Made by a program: the position numbers and the translations under genes
Notes under the pieces: generated by a model
Database searches by the model: none
What the model saw: only the letters and a program-made list of their open reading frames with translations
Told to the model about the DNA's origin: nothing
From: an uncultured Bacilli bacterium
GTDB lineage: Bacteria > Bacillota_I > Bacilli_A > RF39 > UBA660
DNA: 64,000 nucleotides
Direction: 5' to 3'
Assembly (NCBI GenBank): GCA_934095865.1
Contig: CAKOKU010000005.1
Span: 1 to 64,000 of the forward strand
Shown here: positions 43,506 to 51,298 of the stretch, piece by piece
Layout: every line of letters starts with the position of its first letter
Position numbering within the stretch: position 1 is the first letter of the stretch

Positions 43506-44807
43506 ATGGACGCTTTTATGAAGAAATTAACGAAAGAAGTTTATTTAACTGTTTGGATAATTTTAAATATTTGCTTACTTTCTATTTTAAGCATTAATTT
43601 TATAAATAATTATTATCAAGAAAAAAATAGTATAATTGATAATTTAAAAAACATAAATAGAATGAAAGAAAATCGCCGCGGTCTAGAAAATAATAAGGAT
43701 GTTCCGCCAACTAAAACTGATGATAATGAGACCTCAGAATTTCAAAAAGATGAAAACATTATTTTTATGGATTATGATGTTTATACGGTTTTATTAGATG
43801 AAGATAATGGCATAAAAGATATTATTAGTCATTCTAGTTCTAATATCAATGAGGATGTTATAGTTAATACGGCCCAAAAGATTTTAAGTAGCAAAAACGT
43901 TCAAACAATGTATGTATCTAATATTTTATTTAATAAATACAGTTATGCATACCAACAGGGCAATTCTCTTACCATACTAGATCAATCAAAAATAAGAAAA
44001 AAGTTACAAAATAATTTGCTTATTGATGTGTTTATTTTTATGATTGGTGAAATTTTAATTATAGTAATTAGCAAGAAAATCACCTTAAAAATAACTTTAC
44101 CAGTGAAAGAAGATTATTTAAAACAAAAACAATTTGTTTGTGATGCTTCTCATGAATTAAAAACACCATTGGCTGTTATAATGGCTAGTTGTGATGCGGC
44201 ACTTAATAATCTCGAAGAAATAAAGTGGCTTAATAATATAAAAAGTGAAGCTGATAGAATGAATTATTTGATAACAAATTTACTGAAACTGGCAGCGAAT
44301 GATATTGAAGTAAAGCAAGATTATAAAATAGAAGACTTATCAAAAACTGTTTATTTAGCAGCTTTAGCTTTTGAAGGGGTCTTCTATGAAAAAAAGATAA
44401 AATTAGATATTAATATAACTGAAAATATAGAAATGAATATGGATGTTAATAGTATAAAACAGTTAGTAGAAATATTATTAGATAATGCTCTTAGCCATGC
44501 AAGTGGTAGTTCAACGGTAGAATTATCTTTAGTAAATCAAAAAAATGAAGCTATCTTAGCTGTCAGCAACGTCGGTGATGTTATACCGAATGGTTTAGAA
44601 GAAAAAATTTTTGAAAGATTTTACCGTCTAGATGAATCAAGAGGTCGTGAAAATAATCATTATGGTTTAGGCTTGGCCATTGCTAAAAGTATAGTTTTAA
44701 ATCATGGGGGAGTAATTACGGCAAAGTCTATTGGTGCTAAAACAACTTTCAAAGTATGCTTTACTAATGTTACCGTCAATAAAAAAGATGAGAATGGAAC
44801 CAATTAG
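43506..44807 (+). CDS. Orphan sensor histidine kinase
   Basis: The 433-residue membrane kinase has two membrane segments (residues about 14-32 and 172-192) around an acidic extracytoplasmic sensor region rich in Asn/Asp. Then come the H-box DASHELKTPLAVIM, the N-box VEILLDNALSHASG, and the G-box YGLGLAIAKSI. All phosphorelay motifs look intact. No response regulator is adjacent, which is unusual, so its partner must be elsewhere. The start is uncertain: ATG 43506 has AAAGG only 3 bases away; ATG 43518 is also possible. Signal unknown. Confidence 0.9.
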   Translation: MDAFMKKLTKEVYLTVWIILNICLLSILSINFINNYYQEKNSIIDNLKNINRMKENRRGLENNKDVPPTKTDDNETSEFQKDENIIFMDYDVYTVLLDEDNGIKDIISHSSSNINEDVIVNTAQKILSSKNVQTMYVSNILFNKYSYAYQQGNSLTILDQSKIRKKLQNNLLIDVFIFMIGEILIIVISKKITLKITLPVKEDYLKQKQFVCDASHELKTPLAVIMASCDAALNNLEEIKWLNNIKSEADRMNYLITNLLKLAANDIEVKQDYKIEDLSKTVYLAALAFEGVFYEKKIKLDINITENIEMNMDVNSIKQLVEILLDNALSHASGSSTVELSLVNQKNEAILAVSNVGDVIPNGLEEKIFERFYRLDESRGRENNHYGLGLAIAKSIVLNHGGVITAKSIGAKTTFKVCFTNVTVNKKDENGTN

Positions 44808-44824
44808 GGTTTTTCTCATCTTTT
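44783..44824. terminator. Bidirectional terminator between histidine kinase and ferredoxin
   Basis: AAAAGATGAGA (44783-44793) pairs with TCTCATCTTTT (44814-44824). The left arm lies inside the 3' end of the kinase gene. Confidence 0.75.
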
Positions 44825-44825
44825 A

Positions 44826-45044
44826 TTATGCTTCTTTTTTATCTTCTTCTAATTTGATCGCTCCAACTGGACAAGCACTAATAGCGTCTTCTAATTGAGC
44901 ACTTTCTAAATTATCTTGATTTTTTGGGACAGAAACGGAAGCACCATCAACATCTTTTAATTCAAAATGATCCTCATCAATGCCAACGCACATACCGCAA
45001 CCAATGCAAGTATCTTTATCTACTACTAATTTTTTTGTATTCAT
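44826..45044 (-). CDS. Single-cluster [4Fe-4S] ferredoxin
   Basis: The 72-residue protein has a CIGCGMC triplet and a fourth Cys in SACPVGAI, which together bind one [4Fe-4S] cluster. The later Cys of two-cluster ferredoxins are missing. The middle region is acidic (DEDHFELKDVDG). It is a low-potential electron carrier; with a hydrogenase in this genome, it could serve as electron donor (inference). It has its own minus-strand promoter and GGAGG RBS. Confidence 0.95.
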   Translation of the reverse strand: MNTKKLVVDKDTCIGCGMCVGIDEDHFELKDVDGASVSVPKNQDNLESAQLEDAISACPVGAIKLEEDKKEA

Positions 45045-45065
45045 TTTATTTATCCTCCGTTATTA

Positions 45066-45095
45066 ATTATACCAAGTTTTCTAATAATTTGTAAA
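45066..45095 (-). promoter_or_regulatory. Promoter of the ferredoxin gene (minus strand)
   Basis: Reverse complement reads TTTACA, an 18-bp spacer, TATAAT with a TGg extension (TATAAT is the complement of 45066-45071). Confidence 0.7.
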
Positions 45096-45152
45096 TTAGT
45101 AATACCAAAAAATTCTAAATTATGCTATCATGTTAGTAATAGAGGTAATGAT

Positions 45153-46058
45153 ATGAATACAAACGATTATTATAGTGATAATGCACCTTCCCGTGTTAAA
45201 AAGAATGCTACTTTATATAAAAGAATAGATGCTGATACCATTGACTCTTTTGAAATGAATTCTAATAGTGTCGTTTTAGATGGAGATACTAAAACTATTG
45301 ATGTTGAAAAATTAAAGAGTATGCTTGATAAACAATATCGTGAACCGGTTATGTCTAAGAAAGAAACAGAACAAGTAAAACCACTACCAGAAGAAAAAAT
45401 CAATTTGGAAGAAACAAGAGAATATAATTTGGATGATATTATTGCTAAGGCTAAAGAATCAAGTACGGATGATTATAAAGTTGAACGTTTAAAGAAATTA
45501 AGTGATACCAATATTTCAATTTTAGATGATTTAGATATTAAGAGTCCGACTAGTAAAGTTAGTAGTAATCCAAAAGAGTTAGTAGAATTGATTGATACCA
45601 TTAATCTAAAAGAACAGGAAGGTTACAAAACACTACTAGCGGCGGCTAATAATGATGCTACTGACGATGCTCTAGATATGTTAAGTGAACTAAAAGGCGA
45701 CGATGAAGAAACTAAAGTGATGGGCGCTCTTGAAATTGCTGATGAGGATATTCCTTCTGTATCTGATGCTCCTGTTAAAGAAAAAATAGATGATGTCTCT
45801 TTAGATGATGTTGATGCTGATTTTGATACTACTGAGGTAGTTAGCCGTGATGAAAATATGACAGATAGTATTGAACTTACAACAACCCAAATTTTTACTA
45901 AAGATGATTTCGAAGATTTTGATGACTTGAAGGAAGCTGCTAAGCCAAAAATATTTGTTAAATTATTAATATTTTTAATTGTTATTGCGGTTATAATCGT
46001 AACGGTTTTTGTTCTTAATAAAGTGTTTGATTTAGGATGGTTTAATTTCTTGAATTAA
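45153..46058 (+). CDS. Acidic protein with C-terminal membrane anchor, unknown
   Basis: I do not recognise this 301-residue protein. Residues 1-265 are highly charged and acidic (many Asp, Glu, Lys), with no clear fold; a single membrane segment (about 271-291) ends in a short tail VFDLGWFNFLN. No signal peptide is present, so it is a C-terminal-anchored cytoplasmic protein. The promoter has TGCTATCAT (45123-45131). RBS AGAGGT is suboptimal. It stands before the sporulation gene yunB, but a functional link is not shown. Confidence 0.65.
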   Translation: MNTNDYYSDNAPSRVKKNATLYKRIDADTIDSFEMNSNSVVLDGDTKTIDVEKLKSMLDKQYREPVMSKKETEQVKPLPEEKINLEETREYNLDDIIAKAKESSTDDYKVERLKKLSDTNISILDDLDIKSPTSKVSSNPKELVELIDTINLKEQEGYKTLLAAANNDATDDALDMLSELKGDDEETKVMGALEIADEDIPSVSDAPVKEKIDDVSLDDVDADFDTTEVVSRDENMTDSIELTTTQIFTKDDFEDFDDLKEAAKPKIFVKLLIFLIVIAVIIVTVFVLNKVFDLGWFNFLN

Positions 46059-46100
46059 ACATTTTTTAATTTTAAGTTAAATTTTTTCATATAGTTTAAT

Positions 46101-46796
46101 ATGAAAAGGTTTAAAACAAGAGTTTATAAAAGCTATTGGCAATTATATCTAATCATTGTTGTCATTGAAACTTTTTATTTGATTAATATCTTAGGTAATC
46201 GTTTAACACCTAAAATAATAAATATTGTTAAAAATAATGTTACTTACTATGATAACTTATTGGTTGAAGAGTATTTAGATACAAAAGTATTAAGTAGTAA
46301 TTTAATCGATGAAGTTATAGAGTTAATAAAAAATAAAAATGAAGAAATAGTTGGAATTGACTATAAAATTGGTTCATCTTATAAAATTAGTCAATCAATA
46401 TCATCTTCTTTAAATTTAGCTAAAGAAAAGAAGGATTATACTAGTTATAATACTTATGCTAAAAATAAAAATGGGGTCATGATTTTATCTTATCCCGTAG
46501 GTCTTGCTAGTGATAATATTTTTTTACAGAATTTAGGCTATAAAATACCAGTTCGATTAGAATTAAATAGTAATGTTTTAACTGGCTTAAAAACCAAAGT
46601 CACTAATTATGGGATTAATAATGCCTTAGTAGAATTATATTTAAAGGTGAGTTTTACATCGAATATTGTTTATTTTTCCTTAGATGAAAAGATAGACAGT
46701 AATTATGAAATTTTACTTGCTGCTAAGATGGTTATGGGAAATGTACCTTCTTATTTGAATGGCTATTTAGAACAAGAAAATGTTCTCGGAAATTGA
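46101..46796 (+). CDS. yunB: Sporulation protein YunB
   Basis: YunB is a sigma-E-controlled sporulation protein, possibly a lipoprotein or membrane protein of the mother cell; its biochemical role is not known. The 231-residue sequence has one N-terminal membrane segment (residues about 14-31). Its C-terminal half matches the family well: GYKIPVRLELNSNVLTGLKT, NYGINNALVELYLKV, and LLAAKMVMGNVPSYLNGYLE. No Shine-Dalgarno sequence precedes the ATG; instead TATAGT sits only about 6 bases upstream, so the transcript may be leaderless. The gene after next is yutD, preserving the Bacillus neighbourhood. Confidence 0.88.
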   Translation: MKRFKTRVYKSYWQLYLIIVVIETFYLINILGNRLTPKIINIVKNNVTYYDNLLVEEYLDTKVLSSNLIDEVIELIKNKNEEIVGIDYKIGSSYKISQSISSSLNLAKEKKDYTSYNTYAKNKNGVMILSYPVGLASDNIFLQNLGYKIPVRLELNSNVLTGLKTKVTNYGINNALVELYLKVSFTSNIVYFSLDEKIDSNYEILLAAKMVMGNVPSYLNGYLEQENVLGN

Positions 46797-46827
46797 TGAA
46801 TTAAAGTCTACTAAAAGTAAAAAAGTA

Positions 46828-46853
46828 TGTTATACTATTATTATGGTAGGTGG
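46828..46853 (+). promoter_or_regulatory. Extended -10 and RBS inside the yunB-yutD region
   Basis: TGTTATACT (-10 at 46831-46836) is followed by AGGTGG (46848-46853). This supports the downstream gene starting at 46858 rather than upstream inside yunB. Confidence 0.6.
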
Positions 46854-46857
46854 TAGC

Positions 46858-47700
46858 ATGAATAGTGATATCTTCATATCAATAGGTTTTGATACGGCTA
46901 TTAAAAAGTATGTTTTATTTACAGAAAAAAAGCATACGGAATTAGCAACTGATTATTTCGTTTATGTTATTATGATGCTTTCTTTAATATATAGTAAAAC
47001 GGATATTATGAATCCTTATTTGGCTAGATATAATAATGGTGCTTCGGTTTTAAGGTCTAATATGTTAAAGTATGGTTTAGCTGAAGATAAATTACATAAG
47101 TTTTTTAGTGATTTAAATTATTTTTTAGAAATTGATAACTATAATAAAGTTTATGGTAAGTATAAAAATCCTTATTTTTTATTTATATTAGAAGATTTAG
47201 TTGATATGTTTATAGCTAAGTGTAAGACTTCAGAAGTTTCAACAATGGAGAAAACACGTTTTAGAGGTCTTTTGTATTCAGCTGAAAATAGTAATCCAAC
47301 TGTTAGAAAAATCAATGCGATGTATAATACTTCGGTAAATGGAGCTTTAAGATATTATGATGCCCAAGTTAGTAAAGATAATTTTAACCTAAGTTTTATT
47401 CCTAAAAAGAGAAAAATGTTAGATATTCGTGTGTATCAGTTTTTCGGTATTAGTTTGGCTGAATTAACTAATATTAATAATGATACTTTAGAAGAAATTA
47501 ATAATGGTATTTATAATTATTTTCATATTAATCCAATAGGTATTAGAGCAGATGATAATCTCTTAAATAAAATGGAAAGAATGAGTAATACTAAATTTAG
47601 ATTGAGTAATAATAGTGGTAGTGTGAATTTGTTGCTATTTGTGAGCTTTTTTCTTATAGTTATTCTTTGTGGAATAGGAATAGGTTTAATATTGATATGA
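46858..47700 (+). CDS. Tail-anchored protein of unknown function between yunB and yutD
   Basis: I chose ATG 46858, because AGGTGG and an extended -10 precede it. The 280-residue protein has no signal peptide, a helix-rich cytosolic part, and a C-terminal membrane segment (about residues 258-278, NLLLFVSFFLIVILCGIGIGL). It contains Tyr/Asn-rich helices such as LARYNNGASVLRSNMLKYGL. I do not recognise the family. The stop overlaps the yutD start (ATGA), so translation is probably coupled. Confidence 0.65.
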   Translation: MNSDIFISIGFDTAIKKYVLFTEKKHTELATDYFVYVIMMLSLIYSKTDIMNPYLARYNNGASVLRSNMLKYGLAEDKLHKFFSDLNYFLEIDNYNKVYGKYKNPYFLFILEDLVDMFIAKCKTSEVSTMEKTRFRGLLYSAENSNPTVRKINAMYNTSVNGALRYYDAQVSKDNFNLSFIPKKRKMLDIRVYQFFGISLAELTNINNDTLEEINNGIYNYFHINPIGIRADDNLLNKMERMSNTKFRLSNNSGSVNLLLFVSFFLIVILCGIGIGLILI

Positions 47701-47978
47701 ATAGTATAAAAATAAATGATATTAATTATAATATCATCAAAGATGAGAAACATATTTTAGAAGAAATGGATATATCTGAAAAATTAACTGAGTATTTTGA
47801 TAATTTTGATTATATAGTTGGTGACTTAAGTTATGGTCTTATTAGATTAAAAGGCTTTTATCAGGATAGTAGGGCTACTTTAGAAAGTAATAAGATTAGT
47901 AATTTACAGAATTATTTAGATAAATATTGTAGTTATGGGTGTAAATGGTTTATAATTAGTAAGAAATATAAAGAGTAG
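47697..47978 (+). CDS. yutD: YutD-family protein
   Basis: YutD is a conserved Firmicute protein of unknown biochemical function. The start is ATG 47697, which overlaps the previous stop (ATGA). The 93-residue sequence keeps the family signature FDNFDYIVGDLSYGLIRLKGF and the end LQNYLDKYCSYGCKWFI with two Cys and Gly. In Bacillus it lies near yunB; the same neighbourhood is kept here. Its length (93) is slightly short of the usual ~100. No function should be assumed beyond conservation. Confidence 0.85.
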   Translation: MNSIKINDINYNIIKDEKHILEEMDISEKLTEYFDNFDYIVGDLSYGLIRLKGFYQDSRATLESNKISNLQNYLDKYCSYGCKWFIISKKYKE

Positions 47979-47990
47979 AAGAGGGTAGAA

Positions 47991-48761
47991 ATGATAGAAA
48001 AAATAGAGATATTAAAAGATAATAATGATAAGTTAATGCTTGATGCTATTAGTGCTTTTGGTCTTGAATTTAATGGAGTTGTTCATAATTTTTGTATTTC
48101 TACAAATAATGAATTAGATCAAAATGGCCTCGTCAAGTTATTAGTAAGTGAGATTACAAATGGTAGTTTAGCTAAGATTACAGATGAAGCTTTATGGGGG
48201 GAAGTAAAAAATGTTATGCGTGCCATAATTTCATCTAGTAGTTATAATTATAGTTATATAAAGATGCCTACTTCTATTAATGCGAGTGGAGATTTTTTTC
48301 GAGTAATTGCTGTGCAGGAAGCTGCTAAAACGCAATTAATAAGTGATTATGTTGCTAAAAGACCAGTTGATACGGTAAATGAACCGGTAAAAAATGTTAG
48401 TTTAGTTGATAATCCGGCTATTTATCCAACTGATAAAGAACCTGTTAGTGGGGCAAATGAATTGACTCCTGGTATTAGTTATACTAATCCTGTTAGTCCT
48501 GTAAATAATACTGAGCCGGTTGGAGCTGTCAATGTGATGGCTTCGCCGGTTACTGATGTTCCTGATGCTGCGGCCGCTGATGTTTCTATGGATGATTTGG
48601 TAAAAGCCGCTATTGAACGAAGTGAAGAACCAACTCCATTTAATGCTAATGAAAATAATAAGCAAACTTCAACTGTACCTCAAGTGGATGCTTCTAAGCT
48701 AGTTAATGAATTAGAAAATTATATTCGTTTAGTTGTTAGAGATGAATTAAATAAGAATTAA
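47991..48761 (+). CDS. Unknown protein with Pro/Asn/Val-rich middle
   Basis: The 256-residue protein has a folded N-terminal part (about residues 1-110: GLEFNGVVHNFCISTNNELD..., helices to VAVQEAAKTQLISDY). A low-complexity disordered middle rich in Pro, Asn, Val and Thr follows (about 115-200). It ends in an amphipathic helix LENYIRLVVRDELNKN. I see no known domain. It follows yutD after 12 bases and shares the operon. A role linked to envelope or sporulation is only guesswork. Confidence 0.6.
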   Translation: MIEKIEILKDNNDKLMLDAISAFGLEFNGVVHNFCISTNNELDQNGLVKLLVSEITNGSLAKITDEALWGEVKNVMRAIISSSSYNYSYIKMPTSINASGDFFRVIAVQEAAKTQLISDYVAKRPVDTVNEPVKNVSLVDNPAIYPTDKEPVSGANELTPGISYTNPVSPVNNTEPVGAVNVMASPVTDVPDAAAADVSMDDLVKAAIERSEEPTPFNANENNKQTSTVPQVDASKLVNELENYIRLVVRDELNKN

Positions 48762-48773
48762 TATAAATATAAG

Positions 48774-48811
48774 AAGATATAAGTCTAAAAAGAGAGATTT
48801 ATATCTTTTTG
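48774..48811 (+). terminator. Intrinsic terminator after the yunB-yutD region
   Basis: AAGATATAAGTCT (48774-48786) pairs with AGATTTATATCTT (48795-48807) with one G-U pair, then TTTTT. Confidence 0.8.
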
Positions 48812-48884
48812 TTTTCTGCGAGTGAATAATGCCTTTATATCTGATTAGAAAGAAGAAAAAGAGTAGTAAAACAACAGATTGATA

Positions 48885-48907
48885 TGGTATACTAATACTT
48901 GAGGATG
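48885..48907 (+). promoter_or_regulatory. Promoter of the surface-polysaccharide operon
   Basis: TGGTATACT (-10 at 48888-48893), then GAGGATGG and ATG at 48913. It probably drives much of the 14-kb locus, whose genes overlap or nearly touch. Confidence 0.6.
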
Positions 48908-48912
48908 GTTAT

Positions 48913-49656
48913 ATGAAAGATAAGAAAGAAAAACTGGCAATAGATGTAAATAATGTTACTAAAAGTTTTAAATTATATTCTGATAAGCCGCAAACCTTAA
49001 AAGAAAGAATAGTTAGAGGCTGGAAAAATAGAACAGAGGAACGTACTGTTTTAAAAAATATTAATATTGAAATAAAAAAGGGTGAAACCGTAGCATTAAT
49101 TGGGGTTAATGGTAGTGGTAAATCAACATTGCTTAAATTAATGACTAAAATAATTTATCCAAATAAGGGAACCCTAAAGACTTATGGAAAGTTAACATCA
49201 CTTTTAGAGTTAGGGGCAGGGTTTCATCCTGATTTTACTGGACGTGAAAATATATATTTTAATGCTGCCATTTTTGGTTTAACAAAAAAGGAAATCGATG
49301 ATCGCTTAGAAAGCATTATTGAATTTAGTGAGCTTGGGGACTTTATTGATAGCCCTGTTAGAACATATTCATCAGGAATGTATATGCGTCTTGCCTTTAG
49401 TGTGGCGATTAACGTTGATGCCGAAATTTTATTGATTGATGAAATCTTGGCAGTTGGTGACCAACATTTTCAAGATAAATGTTTTGCTAAATTAGAAGAA
49501 TTAGCTAAAAGTAAAATGACAATTGTTATTGTTAGTCATAGTTTGGATTCTATTAGAAAATTATGTGAACGTGCTATTTGGATTAATGAAGGAAAAGTGG
49601 CAATGGATGGCAAATGTAGTGAAGTAATTGATGAATATTTGAAAGTTTGTGGATAG
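48913..49656 (+). CDS. ABC transporter ATPase for polysaccharide/teichoic acid export (Wzt/TagH type)
   Basis: The 247-residue ATPase energises export of a lipid-linked glycan with the permease that follows. Walker A ALIGVNGSGKSTLLKLM, signature YSSGMYMRLAF, Walker B LLIDEILAVGD and the conserved GAGFHPDFTGRENIY are typical of this family. It lacks the C-terminal carbohydrate-binding domain of long Wzt proteins, so it resembles TagH or short Wzt. It starts after GAGGATGG. Its position first in the operon matches ABC-2-dependent surface polysaccharides. Confidence 0.93.
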   Translation: MKDKKEKLAIDVNNVTKSFKLYSDKPQTLKERIVRGWKNRTEERTVLKNINIEIKKGETVALIGVNGSGKSTLLKLMTKIIYPNKGTLKTYGKLTSLLELGAGFHPDFTGRENIYFNAAIFGLTKKEIDDRLESIIEFSELGDFIDSPVRTYSSGMYMRLAFSVAINVDAEILLIDEILAVGDQHFQDKCFAKLEELAKSKMTIVIVSHSLDSIRKLCERAIWINEGKVAMDGKCSEVIDEYLKVCG

Positions 49657-49665
49657 GTGAAGAGT

Positions 49666-50442
49666 ATGAATGTTTTTAAAGAGTTATATCAGTATCGTGA
49701 ATTATTAAAAACCAATGTCAAGAAAGATATAAGAGGTAAATATAAAGCTTCATTTTTAGGCGTTTTGTGGTCATTTATAAATCCACTATTACAAGTTGTT
49801 GTTTATGCTATTGTATTTCCTTATATAATGAAAGTTCAAACAGAAAATTATTTGATTTTCTTAATTTGTGGTATTATTCCATGGACTTGGTTTACGACTG
49901 TTATTAGTCAGGGAACGACTTGTATTACTAATAATGCTAACTTGATTAAAAAGGTGTATTTTCCGCGTGAAATTTTACCTATATCCATAGTTACAAGTGG
50001 CCTAATTAACTTTTTGATATCTTGTGTTATAATTTTACTTTTTGTTTTACTTGGCGGGTGTGGGATATCATGGCATTTGATTTTCTTACCATTTATTGCT
50101 TTGGTTCAATATATTATATCTCTAGCTATTATTTTCTTACTTAGTGCTTTTAATGTATATGTTAAAGATGTTGAATATATGGTTACTTTTATTATAAATT
50201 TATTCTTTTATGCAACTCCTGTGTTATATTCGACAGAAATGTTTCAGGGTTCTTGGATGATTTGGTTATTTAGACTAAATCCAATGGCACATTTAATTAA
50301 TGCATACCGTGATGTCTTTTATGTTCATAGAATACCAAATTTAGGTAATTTAACTATTTTATTAATTGCTGGTATTATTGTTTTGACATTATGCTATAAA
50401 GTATTTAAAAAATTAGAAAAACGTTTTGCTGAGGAAATTTAA
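49666..50442 (+). CDS. ABC-2 polysaccharide export permease (Wzm/TagG type)
   Basis: The 258-residue membrane protein has six hydrophobic segments and the conserved early block KKDIRGKYKASFLGVLWSFI followed by NPLLQVVVYAIVF. The ATG at 49666 is preferred over GTG 49657 because AGGTGA ends at 49659. The C-terminus with a hydrophobic stretch then KKLEKRFAEEI matches the family. It forms the translocation channel with the ATPase 9 bases upstream. Function is exporting the finished glycan (family knowledge). Confidence 0.92.
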   Translation: MNVFKELYQYRELLKTNVKKDIRGKYKASFLGVLWSFINPLLQVVVYAIVFPYIMKVQTENYLIFLICGIIPWTWFTTVISQGTTCITNNANLIKKVYFPREILPISIVTSGLINFLISCVIILLFVLLGGCGISWHLIFLPFIALVQYIISLAIIFLLSAFNVYVKDVEYMVTFIINLFFYATPVLYSTEMFQGSWMIWLFRLNPMAHLINAYRDVFYVHRIPNLGNLTILLIAGIIVLTLCYKVFKKLEKRFAEEI

Positions 50443-50443
50443 G

Positions 50444-51298
50444 ATGTTTAGCTTTGTTATTTTACATTATAAGAATATTGATGAAACTATTGAATGTTTA
50501 ACTTATTTACAAAAACTTGATTTGAAAGATGCCCACTTAATTGTTGTTGATAATAATACCCTTAGTGCAAGTGAAGAAAAATTGATAAAAAGATTTACGA
50601 AAGATATTTTAAAACTTGATCAGAATTATGGTTTTGCCAAGGCTAATAATAAAGGAATAGAGTATGCAAAGAAGAAATATCATTCGAAGTTTTATATTGT
50701 TATGAATAATGATGTTTATATTAGTGATAAAAACTTTTTAAAGATTATTGCTTCTGATTATGAAAAGTATAATTTTGATATGTTGGGACCTTTTATTTCT
50801 TCACCTAGTGGAGAGTCGGTTAATCCCTTTCCCGTTATTAAAAATGAAGAGGCTTTAGCATCAGAAATAAAAAGATGTCAAAAACTAATTAGTATTTATA
50901 GTAATCCTTTTAGTTATCATGTATTGCAAAGTGGAATAAAATTGAAGCATTTTCTAAAAAAGCCGTTGGTGCCAGTTAATGGGTCTGAAGTATTATTAGA
51001 TTCACCATTGCATGGCTGCTGTATAATTTTTAGTGAGCAATATATAAAAAAATATACGTATCCATTTTATAATGAAACATTTTTGTTTCATGAAGAAGAG
51101 TTTTTATATCAAAGAGTTATTAAAGATAAGTTAATTAGTGTCTATGACCCAGAGATTAAAGTTTTTCATAAAGAAGGGTCAAGTATCAAAAAAAGTAATA
51201 AAAAGGAAAGATTAAGTAAGTTATTTAGAGAAAAGACGAGATTAAAATCATTATATGTGTTACTTGATGTAATGCAGGGGAGAAGTAAGGATGAATAA
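50444..51298 (+). CDS. GT2 glycosyltransferase (rhamnosyltransferase-like)
   Basis: The 284-residue protein has the GT-A fold of family 2: FSFVILHYKNIDETIECL, then VDNNT and a DDD-type nucleotide-sugar motif in VMNNDVYI. The catalytic region FLFHEEEFLYQRV resembles rhamnosyltransferases (WbbL/RfbF-type), which carry an H/EE motif there. The start is ATG 50444, because GAGG lies upstream and the alternative TTG at 50426 would overlap the permease. It overlaps the next gene by 8 bases. Which sugar it transfers is inferred from family only. Confidence 0.8.
   Translation: MFSFVILHYKNIDETIECLTYLQKLDLKDAHLIVVDNNTLSASEEKLIKRFTKDILKLDQNYGFAKANNKGIEYAKKKYHSKFYIVMNNDVYISDKNFLKIIASDYEKYNFDMLGPFISSPSGESVNPFPVIKNEEALASEIKRCQKLISIYSNPFSYHVLQSGIKLKHFLKKPLVPVNGSEVLLDSPLHGCCIIFSEQYIKKYTYPFYNETFLFHEEEFLYQRVIKDKLISVYDPEIKVFHKEGSSIKKSNKKERLSKLFREKTRLKSLYVLLDVMQGRSKDE

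Noticed and set aside
46780..46857. Upstream start for the gene before yutD, overlapping yunB
   Set aside because: No RBS there; an extended -10 and AGGTGG point to ATG 46858.
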